This document shows, in pieces, positions 1-12,600 of a stretch of 64,000 nucleotides of DNA. Below the pieces are notes generated by a model. It had not been told where the DNA came from and made no database searches. It worked only from the letters and a program-made list of their open reading frames with translations. The translations under genes were made by a program, and so were the position numbers. Location: contig CP103020.1 in the NCBI GenBank assembly GCA_024752435.1, forward strand, positions 372,001-436,000, in the 5' to 3' direction. Position 1 is the first letter of the stretch, and each line of letters begins with the position of its first letter. This stretch comes from Allantophomopsis cytisporea. Lineage: Eukaryota > Ascomycota > Leotiomycetes > Phacidiales > Phacidiaceae.

Positions 1-2378
1 TGCCTTCTTTCTGATCCTCTCAATTCGCTCTGAGAGCACTGCTTGATTTTCCTTAGCGATCGCAAGACGTCGCTCGATACCCTTATTGCCACCATGTCCC
101 TCTTCCACATCTTCGTGATCGCCAATTGCAGCCTCAACACGAATGGCAACCTCGTTAGCTTTCTGTACCTGTTCGCGCATTTCGATTTGTAGGCGTTGGC
201 ATCTTCGGAATAATTCTGCTGCCGCGGTTCCAATGCGGTGTGTCTCCTCGCTGAGGACTTTGTGCGCATCGGTCAACATGGTAAGGGTAGCTGGCGACAG
301 TCGAACTTCTTCGTTGACAATGCGCTTGTATTTACTGTGGCGAAGTCTTTCAAGCAGGTTTGGCAATGCTGAACTCTCCTCCAAAACCTGTGGTGGTTGG
401 TATACTGGACGTGGTTCGACAAGCAACATCGGCTTAATGTCTCGCTCGAATTCCTGTGAAGGCGATCGATATAGTCCACCAACCTCAAGTTCCGGCTCTT
501 CGAAAATGAGAGCTACAGGTCCACGGGCAGTTGATGAGAGAAGGAAGTAACCAAGATCTGGATCACGGAGGATAACACTTGCTGCAAGAGGAGCAAGTTT
601 AGAAACATCAGTGCCTCCACTCGTGTGAACTTTCTCACGTATTGAGCTTTGGCCCTTGACGAGAAGATCCAATCGGAATTCGGCGCCCTGCTCACCATCT
701 CCTTGCAATTCGCTTTCGAGACGGAAGACCCATGGAGTCAACGATATAAAGTTGATGCTAGATCCACTTGTTGTGAAGAAGCTATATCTTGAGCTTGGAT
801 CTTCACTAAACAATGGCCAGTTCATTTCATAGACTTCATTTGCTCGCAAGGTGTCGAGGGCTTGGAAGGTCAGGAGAGAAGGGGGTTCGGCATCTTTGTC
901 AAATTGTCTCATCTTTGACTTTGTCAGTGGCAACCACTCAGCTTGAACGCCATCCAAGTCGAGGCAGATAGTTACACGTCCACTACTGGTAAGCAGACAA
1001 ACTATGCCAATAGATAAGCCCTCTTGGTCAGCATCGTCTAATTCGACATCATCCTCTCCAAGCATAAGCTCTTCAGAATTGACCTTGGCACCAATGGCGT
1101 AAATATCTGTAAGAAGTCCATGGAGATCATTGTCGGTTTCGTCTGGCCGAAGCTCAAATCTGAAGGGCCCTTGAAGTTTTGGAACTCTGCCTGGCTTTTG
1201 AGGACGAGTGTAAATATCAGCAGGAATTTCTGCAGGGAGGGCTTCGGCGATTTGCGGGGTTTGGTTGTCGAGATCAGCCATCCATGCTAGTTGCTGCTGG
1301 CTTAACAGCCGCTCCTTTTCAGATGCTGTTGGGTCATCCTCAATAGCTGCTACTTTGGCTACTATGGAGCATGAAAGGGATGGAATCAGAGTAGGTGGAG
1401 GTGACCATTTCTCTGGTAGAAGAGGACAGAGTGCGTAGACATCACCAGCTCTCATAGCAACCCAGAGGGTCATTGGACTCCATCCGCCTGAACCCCTTCC
1501 ACCAAAACAGGCAGAGGCAACCTCCATCTCGAAAGAGTCAGGAGAAAAGCCTGATCTCGCCCCTATGGACGGTCCAAAATCTTGATCTAAGCATGTTCCA
1601 TCTGCTAGCTTCTTAAGGTCGATGGCTAGTGTTGGGCGATCGAAAGACCAGCGATCTGTTGGCGACATCTCCCATAATCGTACCACAGCATCAACCGTCA
1701 CAGTAACCAAACACGATCCGTATACACCCAATGGATGCCAAAGAGCTGATACCACAGCAGGCTGAGAAGTGACATGAGTAGTTGGGCCTAATGTGAAAGT
1801 TTTTAGGCGCATAACACTCGTATCCCGAGCAGTCAAATGCGAAGAGTCGGGTAAAAGAGCAATGTGTATAGTATGAGTCGTCAAAATAGCGAGGAACACG
1901 CCGTTTGGAGAGATGATAAGCTGTTGGATATCATCGGAGACCGTGGTTCTGATTGTCTAGACGCCATCACATTAGAAGAGAAATAAAAAAGAGGGTGTAG
2001 GAAGCATACACGATAGCCATGAGCGCGTTCACTGCTGTCTTCGGCGGATTCAATGTCGTGAATTCTGCTCCTGGAAGTTTCTCTGGAAGTCGCCTTGGAG
2101 TTTCCATGTTGCTGCTGTTGACTATCCGCAAATTCTTCCTTCAACGCAATCAAATCGGCCCATCGGATCTCTTTTCCAACTGCCACAAAAACTTCTGTTC
2201 CTCTTCTTGCAATAGTCCTTTTTGGTCCTGGCTTGCCGTCAAATTTGGCAATGTTACTGACAGAGCGATTCAAAGCTGGATGTCCAATCCCAGACTTAGT
2301 TGGTGCAGCTGAAAGGACTTCATAGCCCGGCGCTGGTTTCGACAGCCATGCAGGCGTATAGCTAATGATCTTTGGCAT
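1..2378 (-). CDS. NUP82: Nuclear pore protein Nup82/Nup88 family, 3' end beyond window
   Basis: Nucleoporin of the cytoplasmic-side Nup82 module, which anchors mRNA export factors at the pore. The ATG is at 2378 and the N-terminus MPKIISYTPAWLSKPAPG matches what I recall of filamentous-fungal Nup82. Exon 1 is 2010-2378 (123 codons). A 53-bp intron (1957-2009, donor GTATGC, acceptor TCTAG) follows, then 652 codons stay open to the left edge. The first two thirds (SPNGVFLAIL, LWHPLGVYGSCLVTVTVD, VVRLWEMSP) read as a beta-propeller. From about position 460 leftward, Gln/Glu/Arg-rich helices (LFRRCQRLQIEMREQVQKA, ENQAVLSERIERIRKKA) form the coiled coil that assembles the Nup82 complex. The stop lies outside the window. 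The gene is divergent from CBC2 over a 272-bp shared promoter. Confidence 0.9.
1957..2009 (-). other. Intron of NUP82
   Basis: GTATGC donor, TAG acceptor, 53 bp. Removing it keeps frame (…GYR to TIRTTVSDD…). Reading through it gives a short out-of-family tail and a stop. Confidence 0.8.
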
Positions 2379-2650
2379 GATGTTGGAGTTTGGTTATCTG
2401 AAGATCATATGATGATTGCCCACTCCTTTGAATTCTAGCGTAATTCGCAGATGGTCCTCAATATCATGGCGGATTCATTGCGTATAAGTAGAGATTTTTG
2501 TTGCGATGTGAGCGTTGCGATAGGATACCTTACTTTTCATAACGTTGCTGGGGAAGGTAGCTTGGCGCTAGCGCGTCGCGAGGCTGCATCTCGCATCAAA
2601 TCAAGCAGCTTGTCGCAGCTACAGCAAAGAAGGTACGACGTATAGCAATC
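2379..2650. promoter_or_regulatory. Divergent promoter NUP82 / CBC2
   Basis: 272 bp separate the two start codons. The region is GC-moderate with a GC-rich patch near 2560-2590 (GGCGCTAGCGCGTCGCGAGG). I see no TATA box. Both genes serve nuclear RNA handling, so a shared housekeeping promoter is plausible. This is inferred from layout only. Confidence 0.55.
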
Positions 2651-3330
2651 ATGCCCGCTGTTCTGCGAAACACTGTCGACAGGCTTGATAAGCCAAGTGC
2701 ATACTACCATAGCAGAGTGAGTTTCACATGAGTCTTCTCTATGACGTGTAAATTCTGGTCAAAGGCTGACGATGGAACCTCGATTTCAGAACAAGAAGCG
2801 CAAGTATGAGAGAGATCGCGACGACCGAGAGGAAAGAGAAAAGACACCCGAAGAACCTGAAGATGATCCATTAAAGGACGCTACGACACTTTATGTCGGC
2901 AACTTGTGCGTTTTTCTGGCTGTGCTTGTTTGACTTGAGCTTGGACTAACATCCTGTCACCAGGTCCTTCTATACGACTGAGGAGCAAATCCATGAGTTA
3001 TTTGCCAAATGTGGAGAGATTAAACGCTTGGTCATGGGATTAGATCGATTCAACAAGACTCCATGTGGATTCTGCTTCGTGGAATACTACACACACCAGG
3101 ATGCACTTGACTGCATGAAGTACATCGGTGGCACAAAGCTTGATGAGCGTATTATCCGCACAGATTTGGACCCTGGATTCCAAGAAGGACGACAATACGG
3201 TCGAGGAAAGTCTGGAGGTCAAGTACGTGACGAGTACCGTGAGGAATATGATGAGGGACGAGGTGGGTTGGGTAGAGCGATTCAGGCAGAGAGAATGAAG
3301 GAGGAAGAGGAATACGGCAAGGGCAGGTAA
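2651..3330 (+). CDS. CBC2: Nuclear cap-binding protein subunit 2 (CBP20)
   Basis: Small subunit of the nuclear cap-binding complex. It binds the m7G cap of nascent Pol II transcripts together with the large subunit. Exons 2651-2716, 2790-2905 and 2964-3330 give 182 aa. The introns are 73 and 58 bp (donors GTGAGT and GTGCGT, acceptors TTTCAG and ACCAG). A single RRM is visible: RNP2 LYVGNL at residues 56-61 (split by intron 2) and RNP1 CGFCFVEY at 95-102. The CBP20-typical tail follows: IIRTDLDPGFQEGRQYGRGK, then an Arg/Glu-rich end. The N-terminal Tyr pair (SAYYHSR) matches the cap-stacking tyrosines of the family. Length is normal for fungal CBP20. Nothing looks broken. Confidence 0.95.
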
Positions 3331-3563
3331 AAGCATGTGGAATGCGAGTGATTATTTTAAGGAGTTTGTGAGCGTTTTACGAGAGTGCTGGATAGCATTT
3401 CAAAAGATTCCCTGGTTTATTGACATCATATATGGTACAAAGAATGCCATTTGACTATTTGCTATGTCAAAACCTATCCGTGAACGCCATCCATGCATAT
3501 TGCTTGTACATCTGTGAATATCATACAGCTCATCCATCCATCTCCTCACAGTAATCCACACGC

Positions 3564-4012
3564 CTAGTATCCGGGTGGGTTGACTCTCTGGGAAAGTCTG
3601 GTCCATTTTGGAAGCTCTTCGATGACCTATCAGTGTTCGTTCTGTGAAAGTTAGATGGGTAAAGAACTCACTGTGAATTCCCTTTCTGTACTTCTTCTCT
3701 TTACGGTCGAACAGAGAGTACTTGTCCTTTGGCAGCATCTCCTGCTCAGTTGGCATCTCCTCCTTCCATCGCTCGACGGCCTTGGTAGTAACACCTTGCT
3801 TAGCCAAAGCCTTATCGACAGTTGCAACGACCGCATCGACTGCTCTCAGGCGATGGCGTTGTCTAGCTTTTTGGTGCTTGGAGAGTCTCCAAGGAATTTT
3901 CCTACCCAATTGTCAGTCTATCGTGCAATTGATCTATATGTTTCGAGCAGATAGTAACGCACCATAAGAGGCCTCCGGATAGAGAGTTTGTAGGTCTGAA
4001 AGCGCCGAACAT
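3564..4012 (-). CDS. MRPL31: Mitochondrial large-subunit ribosomal protein mL60 (MRPL31)
   Basis: Structural protein of the fungal mitochondrial 54S ribosomal subunit. The model is complement(3564-3616, 3672-3901, 3963-4012), 110 aa. Exon 1 encodes MFGAFRPTNSLSGGLLW. Exon 2 carries the conserved basic core KIPWRLSKHQKARQRHRLRA and LPKDKYSLFDRKEKKYRKGI. Exon 3 ends LPKWTRLSQRVNPPGY. The introns are 61 bp (donor GTGCGT, acceptor GGTAG) and 55 bp (donor GTGAGT, acceptor GAAG). I chose the unusual AAG acceptor because only it joins exon 2 to the conserved LPKWTR tail. The CACAG acceptor upstream gives a different, non-family tail. The gene is divergent from TRS20 across 170 bp. Confidence 0.88.
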
Positions 4013-4182
4013 GATGAGATTGATGTGCCTTGAGATATCGCTGCTGTCGCCAAAGAATTATCGAAGCTCAACTCCACGCCAAGACTTTAGTCGCGCAACC
4101 AATCAGAAGCGACTTAGGATATCCTTCAGCCTTGTCAACTCCTGGACCTCCCAGCTCCCAGCATCATCACAACTCCACCAAT
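4013..4182. promoter_or_regulatory. Divergent promoter mL60 / TRS20 with CCAAT box
   Basis: 170 bp lie between the two start codons. A CCAATCA motif at 4099-4105 fits the HAP-complex CCAAT site often found upstream of fungal nuclear genes for mitochondrial proteins. The motif is seen. Its function is inferred. Confidence 0.5.
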
Positions 4183-4795
4183 ATGTCGTATTATTTGTGT
4201 ATCATTGGTACACAGGACAATCCACTATTTGAATATGAGTTCGGAACTTCGAAACAAGGCGGCGATGGTGTCTCGAGATTCCAAGAGCAAGCACGGCATA
4301 TGAACCAATTCATTGTGCACAGCAGTCTAGATATCGTGGAGGAAGTACAGTGGGGCACTGGTCAGATGTATGAAGCTCGAAATCCGGTTCTCCTGCTTAG
4401 TCTCTTTTAATAATAAAAATACTAACAATGCGTATAGGTATTTGAAGTGCATCGACCGATTCTATAACAATTACGTCTCATGCTTCCTGACTGGTGGTAG
4501 TGAGTAGATCCGCGAAGAAGTTAAAGCTCCCGACTAAAGCCTCCTAGATATCAAATTCCTCCTTTTACATGCGCCTTCATCTCCAAGTACTTCTACGACT
4601 GCTGTCCGAGCATCTACGTCTATTGGAGCGAACCCGACCTCTCCTCAGACCGAGGAAGCGATTCGACAATTCTTTGTGGAGATCTACGAGAATTGGGTTA
4701 AGACAATTATGAGCCCATTTTATCAAGTGAACATGGAAGTTAGAAGCCCGATATTCAGAAGTAGAGTTGCAGCTGCAGGGAAGAAGTACTTGTGA
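4183..4795 (+). CDS. TRS20: TRAPP complex subunit Trs20 (sedlin, TRAPPC2)
   Basis: Small longin-fold adaptor of the TRAPP tethering/Rab-GEF complexes in ER-Golgi traffic. Exons 4183-4367, 4438-4499 and 4548-4795 give 164 aa. The introns are 70 bp (donor GTATGA, branch ACTAAC, acceptor TATAG) and 48 bp (GTGAGT, CCTAG). Family signatures in order: MSYYLCIIGTQDNPLFEYEF, HMNQFIVHSSLDIVEEVQW, then across intron 1 QMYLKCIDRFYNNYVSCFLT, across intron 2 GGNIKFLLLHAP, and the C-terminal MSPFYQVNMEVRSPIFRSRV. A Ser/Thr-rich insert of about 20 residues after LLLHAP is longer than in animal sedlin. From memory, fungal homologues carry a comparable insert. Confidence 0.93.
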
Positions 4796-5422
4796 GGACA
4801 AGTGAGAGTTTCGAAATGGTCGCATGGCTGGCGTTCGGATTATGAAAGATGAGGATCATACCAGGAGTTATGGAAGGAGTCGGTTCGGTATTGGGTGCCA
4901 AAACAAATCCAAACAAGTTCTTCACTCGGTTATGTCAAGCTATTTTGAGAACATGAACGACTGACAGAAAACTAATGAGAATGGCTATATCTCGACATCA
5001 ATGATTTTCTGGGGATTTATTGAGCCGTCTACTTTGCTTCAAGTAGCTGTTGAAATCCTAAAAGAGGAAAATCGCAGGGACCATAGTTGTGAACCCATGG
5101 CATGTAACATGTTATATTTTGATGCTCTATCATGACATCCTCATTTAGGACAAGCGAACTCTCAACAATTTGTGCTGTAATATAAATTTTCATTTTCTCA
5201 AAGATGGATGTGTAGCATTTCCCACAAACTACTATCGGTAGGTATCAGTCTTCCTCATGGCGATTTTACAGAGATTTTAAGATTGACTTCCTCTCGCATA
5301 TCGAAGGCACCTTTATTGTACTTCAAGCTTCACTCGCACAGTGGACTCACTCACATATCCCGACCGCTTTATCTTACCAAGCAAATCACTTCCTCCTGAT
5401 ATACACATACCTTTCAGCCATA
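4796..5422. other. Intergenic, TRS20 to the 202-aa gene
   Basis: About 630 bp with no supportable gene. It holds the presumed 3' UTR of TRS20 and the promoter of the next gene. I see no repeat or RNA gene in it. Confidence 0.5.
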
Positions 5423-6131
5423 ATGTGTTTTCCATTCTTCAAATCCAATCGCGATGATGCCGACATCACCAAGCGGAGACAGCATAAAGACAAGAAAAGT
5501 CAAAGACATAAGGTTAAGAAAGCTTGGTAGAATTCAGTGACACACAGTTCGTTAACGAAGCCATAGAAGTGCAAAATAATTGCGACCTCTTTCCTCAAAA
5601 AGAAAATACTTGTCCATGAACAGAGCGTCGAAGAGACTCTTCGTCAGTGCAAATTACAAAATGCTCCGCGTCGACACTCAATCGATACCGCAAGTGAAAT
5701 CACCAGCATCTTTGACCGGTCCGTCCTCGTTCCTTCATTTCCAAATGTTCTAACGATGTTACAGGTACTCTACATCAGGGCGCGCAGCATCGGTTTGGTC
5801 GATGGGGGAGGGATCAGAGAGTTCAGACATGACCCAAACTTACAGTGACAGAGATATCGGGGATGACGAGTTGGATCTTCTTTTCGAGAACGATCGGACT
5901 GTGGGGCCTCACACTCGCTATACACTCGCAACGTTGTGGGTATATGATCATGCTATTGTAGCCACGCAACAGCGGCTGGGTTATGACGGGTTTGAGATGC
6001 CTGCCCCAGACTACCAGTATTTTATGGATTGGATCGATGAATGGAAGCGGGAGAGAGATATAAGTGCGGCCAGAGGGATCAGGAGCGCAGGGCTAAGTCC
6101 GAGGCCTGTCGACCGGTCGCTTTATGACTGA
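5423..6131 (+). CDS. Small spliced protein of unknown function (202 aa)
   Basis: I do not recognise the family. Model: exons 5423-5512, 5567-5718 and 5765-6131, with introns of 54 bp (donor GTTAAG, branch GTTAAC, acceptor CATAG) and 46 bp (donor GTCCGT, acceptor TACAG). Frame is kept through both joins and the total is exactly 203 codons including the stop. The N-terminus is very basic (MCFPFFKSNRDDADITKRRQ, then a Lys/Arg/His run), which could be a nuclear signal or membrane-proximal patch. MCFPFF offers an N-terminal Cys, but no myristoyl Gly. The C-terminal half is acidic and aromatic (DIGDDELDLLFENDRTVGPH, YDGFEMPAPDYQYFMDWIDE). The donors are not the commonest types, so the exon edges are less certain than the existence of exon 3. 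Confidence 0.6.
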
Positions 6132-7817
6132 GAATCGAGCTCTCAATTCATAGGTGTATGTGCTCGCGATCATGTCGTAGACTGCACATCTAGAGATTTA
6201 ATCCCTGTGAGAACGTGCCATAGTCTTCTTGGTATCTGGTACTTGAACTCGAAGCTCGGCATCGCTTTGTGACTGGCACCCTGCAATCGAAATCAATATC
6301 GAAGCGCTCATTCTAGGAAGGTATATACTGACGCTATTCGATCCGATGGTAGGTTGTGATTTCGTAGTTTGGGATTTGTTGATAAAGTCTTTGCAAGGGA
6401 AGAAGAAGTCAGCTTCTGAAGCTTTCATATTGAGTTGGGGAGCGCAGAGAAGCATACAAGCAGGACAAAGATAGAGTGCCGTATAGAGGGTTAGTAACAT
6501 ATCCTCACAGTGTTCTTTCAGGTGTTCCGAATCCAGTTGTTGAGTTTTCAAGTCTCAAGTTTGCGCATGCTTCAATCGTGATGAAAACGGCGAAGGGCCA
6601 TTTCAATCGTTGTAAACCTTTGTGATAAAGTCAGAAGAATAGAGACTTCTTACTAATGTCTAAAGACATTCGGTATGGGTGTTCTATTTCTTCAATGCCG
6701 CTTTTGTTGCTAGGAGGTCCTTGGCCTTGATTTTGACATGGTTCTTTCTTGCTTGATGTACATCCTCGATGGGCATCTTCATTTATTGTACTATGAAGCA
6801 CCTGGTCTATATGGGGGTTTCGTCGATAAAGAATGCTATCAGATTTAGAAACACTGTAGTCGTATCAGTATTGAGTAATCGATGAGCGTTGGTAGCCATT
6901 ACGAGTTTTAAAATATTTACAAGAAAATTTCTGCGGCCATGAGTGTCGACGAGGGTTCACCAATGTTAATATATCTTGACCTTTACTTGATCTCTAATCT
7001 GGTCCTACGTATGATGTATGATGTACGAAGATGAAGAAAAGAGACTGAAGATAGACAACGGCCTCTGAATTTCATACTCTCCTGATACCTGCAGAAAGAT
7101 CTTTTTTCATATAACTTTTCATCTTTAACATGGATATCAAATGACTTGATAAAATTTTCCACTGCTATGGTGACATTATTGCTGCTTAGTTTGCGTTACA
7201 TAAATTAGGCTCATTTTCTAGTCATTTGATAAACTCTATATCTTGATTACTTCTGTGAATTTATGTCAATGCGCAACATTTATGTACTTCTGAAGGTTTA
7301 TATGCCCCGAATTTCACAAAGCTCATCAGTAGAACACTGGTCTATATGCAGTTGCTGCGAAGGAAACACCTTTCGCTTCTGTCCTAAGAAAAAGAGACAG
7401 TTATTGTTATGATGACAATGTTTATGCGAGTGAACCATATGCCCACAAGATTTATGATATTCTCAATATTGAAGTAAAGCGAGATTTATTCTGAAACATC
7501 ATATGAATCACACCTCGTAATTTCACAAGAGAAAACCGGGTCTCTGTTTACTCATTTACGCAGTAAGTGCCTACCAATTCCATCTCGAGAAAACACCAAG
7601 AAGCAATATTCACAATCGTGGAAAGCACGAATAAGCAACTTGCCAATTCTGCAAAGTCTAAAATAACAAGACTCTTTAGACTCAAGAGGCTACGTAAATT
7701 CGCCAGTCTTACAAGCTTGGCTTCGCACTATTCAAAACCCCTCAAAACACAATCTGACTAACCCCCCAAGCATAGAGCCAGCATATAACCCATTTCAGCG
7801 AGGATTGACAATAGTTA
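6132..7817. other. Intergenic, no supportable gene
   Basis: About 1.7 kb of AT-leaning sequence. Only short ORFs without family features occur. A 117-codon minus frame at 6198-6551 has no splice context or recognisable motif. I see no RNA gene. Confidence 0.5.
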
Positions 7818-8540
7818 TTACGGCGTAGAAGCTTGTCCTGCGGCACGTCTGTTTTCTTCGTCTACGGCGTAGTATTGTAGAGGAGGTGAATATAGACCTG
7901 GACCAATAGCTGGACCAGTAGCTATCTTGTGACATATGAGAGCATGCAGGTTTCTCTGACAGGCAACTTGTTCCCTACTAAGGCTGTCATCGAACTCAGC
8001 AAAGCAAGTTTCTCTGCCGTGGATGTACTTGCTGGACTGCTGAAGCGATTTGAAGCGTCTGTAAAGATGTGGATATCAAGTGTCGACATGTGCCATGGAA
8101 TTGGCATCAACTAAGGGGCCATGAGATTGGAGACAGGACAGTACTGCCTTGGGAGTATTAGCTTTGGGCAATGGCAGGTGTCAGATGGATGAAAGTTTGG
8201 AGAACCAATGTGTCAAATCTTTTGGAAACGATCTTGGCGATGGAACTTGTTCGGTGCAGAACCTGGGACCGAGAGCATACGGATACTCTTGACAAGAATA
8301 CAACTGTAGCTCTTGAATGTCACCGAATTTGATAGAATGTCTTCTCGACTTGACATTACAAAGGGGATATAGAATCCAGACATTGTTGACAGATTTCTCA
8401 GTCGCGAAAGAGGAAAGTTTTGCTTGGGGTTTCGGTAGACTTGAACATATCTCCCAAAATGTGATCAAAACAAGACCATATCTGACAGGTTGCACGGTTG
8501 ATAGACTTGACAGCAAAATATGGACTTTGGGAACCGTATA
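7818..8540 (-). pseudogene. Possible decayed gene: long frame broken by two TGA codons
   Basis: On the minus strand one reading frame runs from the TGA at 8541-8543 to the TAA at 7818-7820. It spans about 240 codons and is interrupted only by TGA at 8181-8183 and TGA near 8074-8076. Random DNA of this composition should give several more stops. The segments read as ordinary protein (ALGPRFCTEQVPSPRSFPKD; TPKAVLSCLQSHGPLVDANS; SREQVACQRNLHALICHKIA; YSPPLQYYAVDEENRRAAGQ). I do not recognise the family. Either the two TGA codons are disabling mutations (CGA to TGA is the simplest), or the second lies in an intron, since a good acceptor CTTTACAG follows it. The opposite strand is also partly open, so confidence is low. 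Confidence 0.3.
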
Positions 8541-11500
8541 TCAATAACAGAAGTCTACAAGTTAAAGATTATAGAGCATCTGGTCTGCGAGGTATGGAAA
8601 GCTATTTGATAACAGACAGCTCTTTGATGTTGAGGTTCAAGAACGAAGCTATGCTCAAGTCTACTCTCTACCATAAGACACGCAGAGCTTTACACAATCC
8701 AAAGCACACCACTCTCCCTACTTTGGCATGCTGCTGACGACAGAGCCCAAATATCAATACATCATCAACCAGAAAGGAAAGGTCGCGACCAAGTATCGCG
8801 ATGTTCGACCAAACCTCTTAAGATACGGTCAAGACAATGGCAAGACAAGACAAGACCAGCAAGACATGTGACATACCACAGTCACAAATCTCATCAACCA
8901 CTCCGCTCACCATGCAAAGCACTCTCCTATTCACCAGTAGCCAGCCAGCCAGTCAACCACATGTCCCCCCTTCAACATCGTGATCGCATTTCATGACGCA
9001 CAAGATCCAGGCCCCATAAGATACGAAGTATCTCCGCCCTCAGATCCCCTTTGGTCCCCTTGGTCCTCTTTGGGTTTGGAGGAAGCTTGTTTAATGCAGC
9101 TCATATTCCATGCGCTGAAACAGTGCGATGTGTCTTCGTCTCGGGGGCCTCCATGTCCATGTGTTTGTAGGCTGGCACGGTCACTATTCGCAGATCATCG
9201 TGGGGTGCGAGCGGGCGCTTTGTGACGGTGGAGGTGGCGGTCGACGGGCATCACATTGGGTGGACAGGATATAAAAAGGATGCGTTCAGTTGGGATTAGC
9301 TGGATGGTTGGGGAGGGCACCTAGAGCTCTTCTGGAGGACTTAGTGGGCGTGAATAAGGTGAGCATTGGAGATGAGGACAGTAGTTCGTGCTATGGGCAG
9401 TGCCATGGACGGGCTTGGACGATGGCCATGTGTGTAGGATTCAATTCAGTGGTAAGGCTATGCTGGGAGGAGTAAGGTGAGGGCTACGGAACATGTTCTC
9501 CATATGCATTTTGGGGGGAGGATGTCAATTAATGATGATGGAAGGGAAACGTAGTAGAAGAGCATGAATCGTGAGCATTAATTTGGGGCCTGAGACCGAA
9601 ATCACGACTTAGAGTGAACTAACTAACTACCTTAGGCCTTTATATTGGAGAGGGACTTTACTGGACCTATGGATGATCATCCCATAGTGCTAACGTCGTA
9701 AATTAGCTTTCTGGAATAATATGGGGGGTTGAAGGGATAAGGAATACGCTGAGGAGTGGACTTGGTGATCCTGTTCAGTTCGTTTGTAGTGCAGGAGCTT
9801 GGATGCGCTGTGGTCCTGTGGACACCCTATCGGTTTTGCGGAGATTAGAGGGACTCTCTATCAGGGCATGTGTTCATGGTTGTGGCATAATATTCCTTCG
9901 ACGCGTTTATTCTAAGGTAAAGAATAACTGTTGGCATTGAAATGGTTTGTTGGAGAAGAGGATGAGCATGAATATTGGTAGTGTTGATGATGGTGATGTG
10001 AGGCGAAGTCAAAGTCGAAGGGTTTGAGGTTTCGGCGTATTCTATTCTGTTCTACCCCCTCTGGTGTGCTCATACAGGACTAATGTATGTACATACATAT
10101 TCCGCAGATTATCTCCGTACTTGTCAAAGAGCTGGGCATGACGTTAAATGGAGACAGTGGCTTTCTCGAATGTCATGCAGTGGAGATATCTAGAGAGATT
10201 GAAGCGAAGGCTGGAGTCTATGAGAAGACGAGAGACTTGACCGTGACCACCGTCAGCCAACCAATCTGTGTGCGTATTCATATTCATATTGGCAGGCTGA
10301 TGTATTCATGCTACCTGTTTCTCAATGTCCAGAACATCCGTCCCAATGCTACCCTACATATGCAACTGTCAATGACAGGCTGTTTGGGATATGTGATGTA
10401 CTGCATGAACTTCTCGGGAGACTCGAGCAGCGCACATATGCACGATGAAAAGGTGGCAGCTCGCATGCGCATATAGAAATATATATATCAATCACCATAT
10501 GGATGGATGACGGAGTATCTCTGGCCGCAAAGGTTCACCAAAGGAACACCTTCTTCCCTGGCAGTCTAGAAATGGCAAGGAAATATCATCGCCGCAAGTT
10601 TGCTGCACATGCACATACATATCACCCTTTTACATAAATCTTGTCATGTGTAGTCGCTTATACTTTGTAGAAACAAAAAGAAGTCGTGCAATTAGATGCA
10701 CTTCTTCTTGCTTTTTCGTAGAATATGTGCTGTGCATGCGGTGCTATTCTGTGTTCCGTTACTGGTGCTTGGGCTTGGGCTTGTACTTGGGCCTGTACTT
10801 GCACTTGTGTCTCAAATTAAACGCCATCGGTGGTGCACGCTCGTGCTGTGTAGCATACATTTTGCGGCGAGTCGAGCCGACGCAGGTAGAAAGAGTGAGT
10901 GACTATATATTCTACCTTGCTCAGAATGATTGAGTGAAATAGCTTAGCATCAGCACCATAGCACACCAACAGAGCTCTGGCTGCACAGCGAGATTTTGCC
11001 GAACGGTCAGAACGTGGAAACTTGCTGAAGAGCAGCGGCTTTTCCTTTATCCTACTCCACTATAGGAAACATTCGTGGTGCTCGTAGAAGTAAAATAGAG
11101 TAGCAGCGCCTTAGTGAAAGCATGGTCTATCTAGTATCCAGACTTCGGAGTCTCATACCGAAGCATTTGAATTGTATCAGACCACACAATATGGCACTGT
11201 GGGTAAGGAGCGTCTGGGCGTGTGCCTCTTACTATTGAGATGCCCTCATTAGTGGCAGTTCTATACGCGGCATGGCTGAAAAGGAAACGCATATGCTGTC
11301 CGTCTGTGTGAATACGTGCAGAGTAGAAGACTACTATTGTGTCCATACTATGTATGATACTACCAGCGTAGATCAAGAAGAGCCCCCTCTCTTCAACCAG
11401 GGGACATGAACAATGCTTCGTCTATTGAACCAGAGCTAGTTATTCTCCCGTACCTATTCATGTTGGCGACCTGGACACGGACAGCCAAGTAAGTCGAGCG

Positions 11501-12600
11501 AAAAGACTTTGTCTATGGCCGAGACATTTATCGGATACAAATGGATAGGTGAATGGACGTTCACGCTCTCTATCCCCTCCTCTCCTGCGTTCTGGACTGT
11601 TGCTCAGATTCAAAAAACGACTCATGTAGTCCCGCCACGGCGCCAGTAGGACATTTTCCCAGCATCTCAGAGCTGCAGCAGTGCTTCTAAAGTGATATTG
11701 CAGACGGACGATTATTCTCTTCGGGAAATCCGAAGTCGATGGCGGTTCCTTGCGTGAGAAGGGATTTCACACGATCCATCTCCACCACAATGCAGAGAGC
11801 CGGCGCGCGAAGGACAAAGATGGGCGCTTCCGGCGATGATGAAGGTAATGCAGCAGGATCCAGATGCACTTCTAGATCGGAGACTTCACACGTAGTCAGT
11901 ATGAATATCTCCGTAGATATCCATGGATCTCCATAGATCATTTCAAGGACAACCAAGCATGACAAGCAGCTATCCTCGGTGGCCGCGGATGCATATGTAG
12001 ATAGACACTCCTCAGAATCGGGATTGCTGGTCCGAAGTCACTTCGTGGTGCACTGAAACTGCACGACGCAGCACGCGCAGCTCACGGGAGAGGTTTGCAG
12101 AATTAGACATATTTCAGCCCGCTGTCATGTCAGGATCTCTATCTGTCACTTGGCTCGGCGAACCACTACCAGATCGCAAGAAAAGTGGGCGCAGCAAGTT
12201 GTAAGTAATATATACGAAGTGGGAGGCATAGATGAATGCATGTGTGTACGGTACGGGACGACGATATGCATATATGCTGTCAGGCTGGGGATTTGAATGC
12301 AACCTCATGCTCTGCGGCCAAGGCGTTGATATGTTCATACATGAGAAGTCAAAAACGCACATGAACATTGAGATGTCATCCATAGAAACAGCAGTCCGTA
12401 TATCGTAAATGTCAATTCGATTGATTATCTATTCTGTGATGCACATCCGCAAGCAATGTGATCCTCATTATCATTTCGTCATAATCGTCGATTCTCTGGA
12501 GTTTTATCAAGTATCATGTACGAGGCAAGTATTTATCATAACAGGAACAGACACCTCAGGTAACCCAACAAGCGTCACAACAAGGTTCACGCCGCAGAGG

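Noticed and set aside
6198..6551. 117-codon minus ORF
   Set aside because: No recognisable features, and its context is ordinary AT-leaning intergenic DNA.
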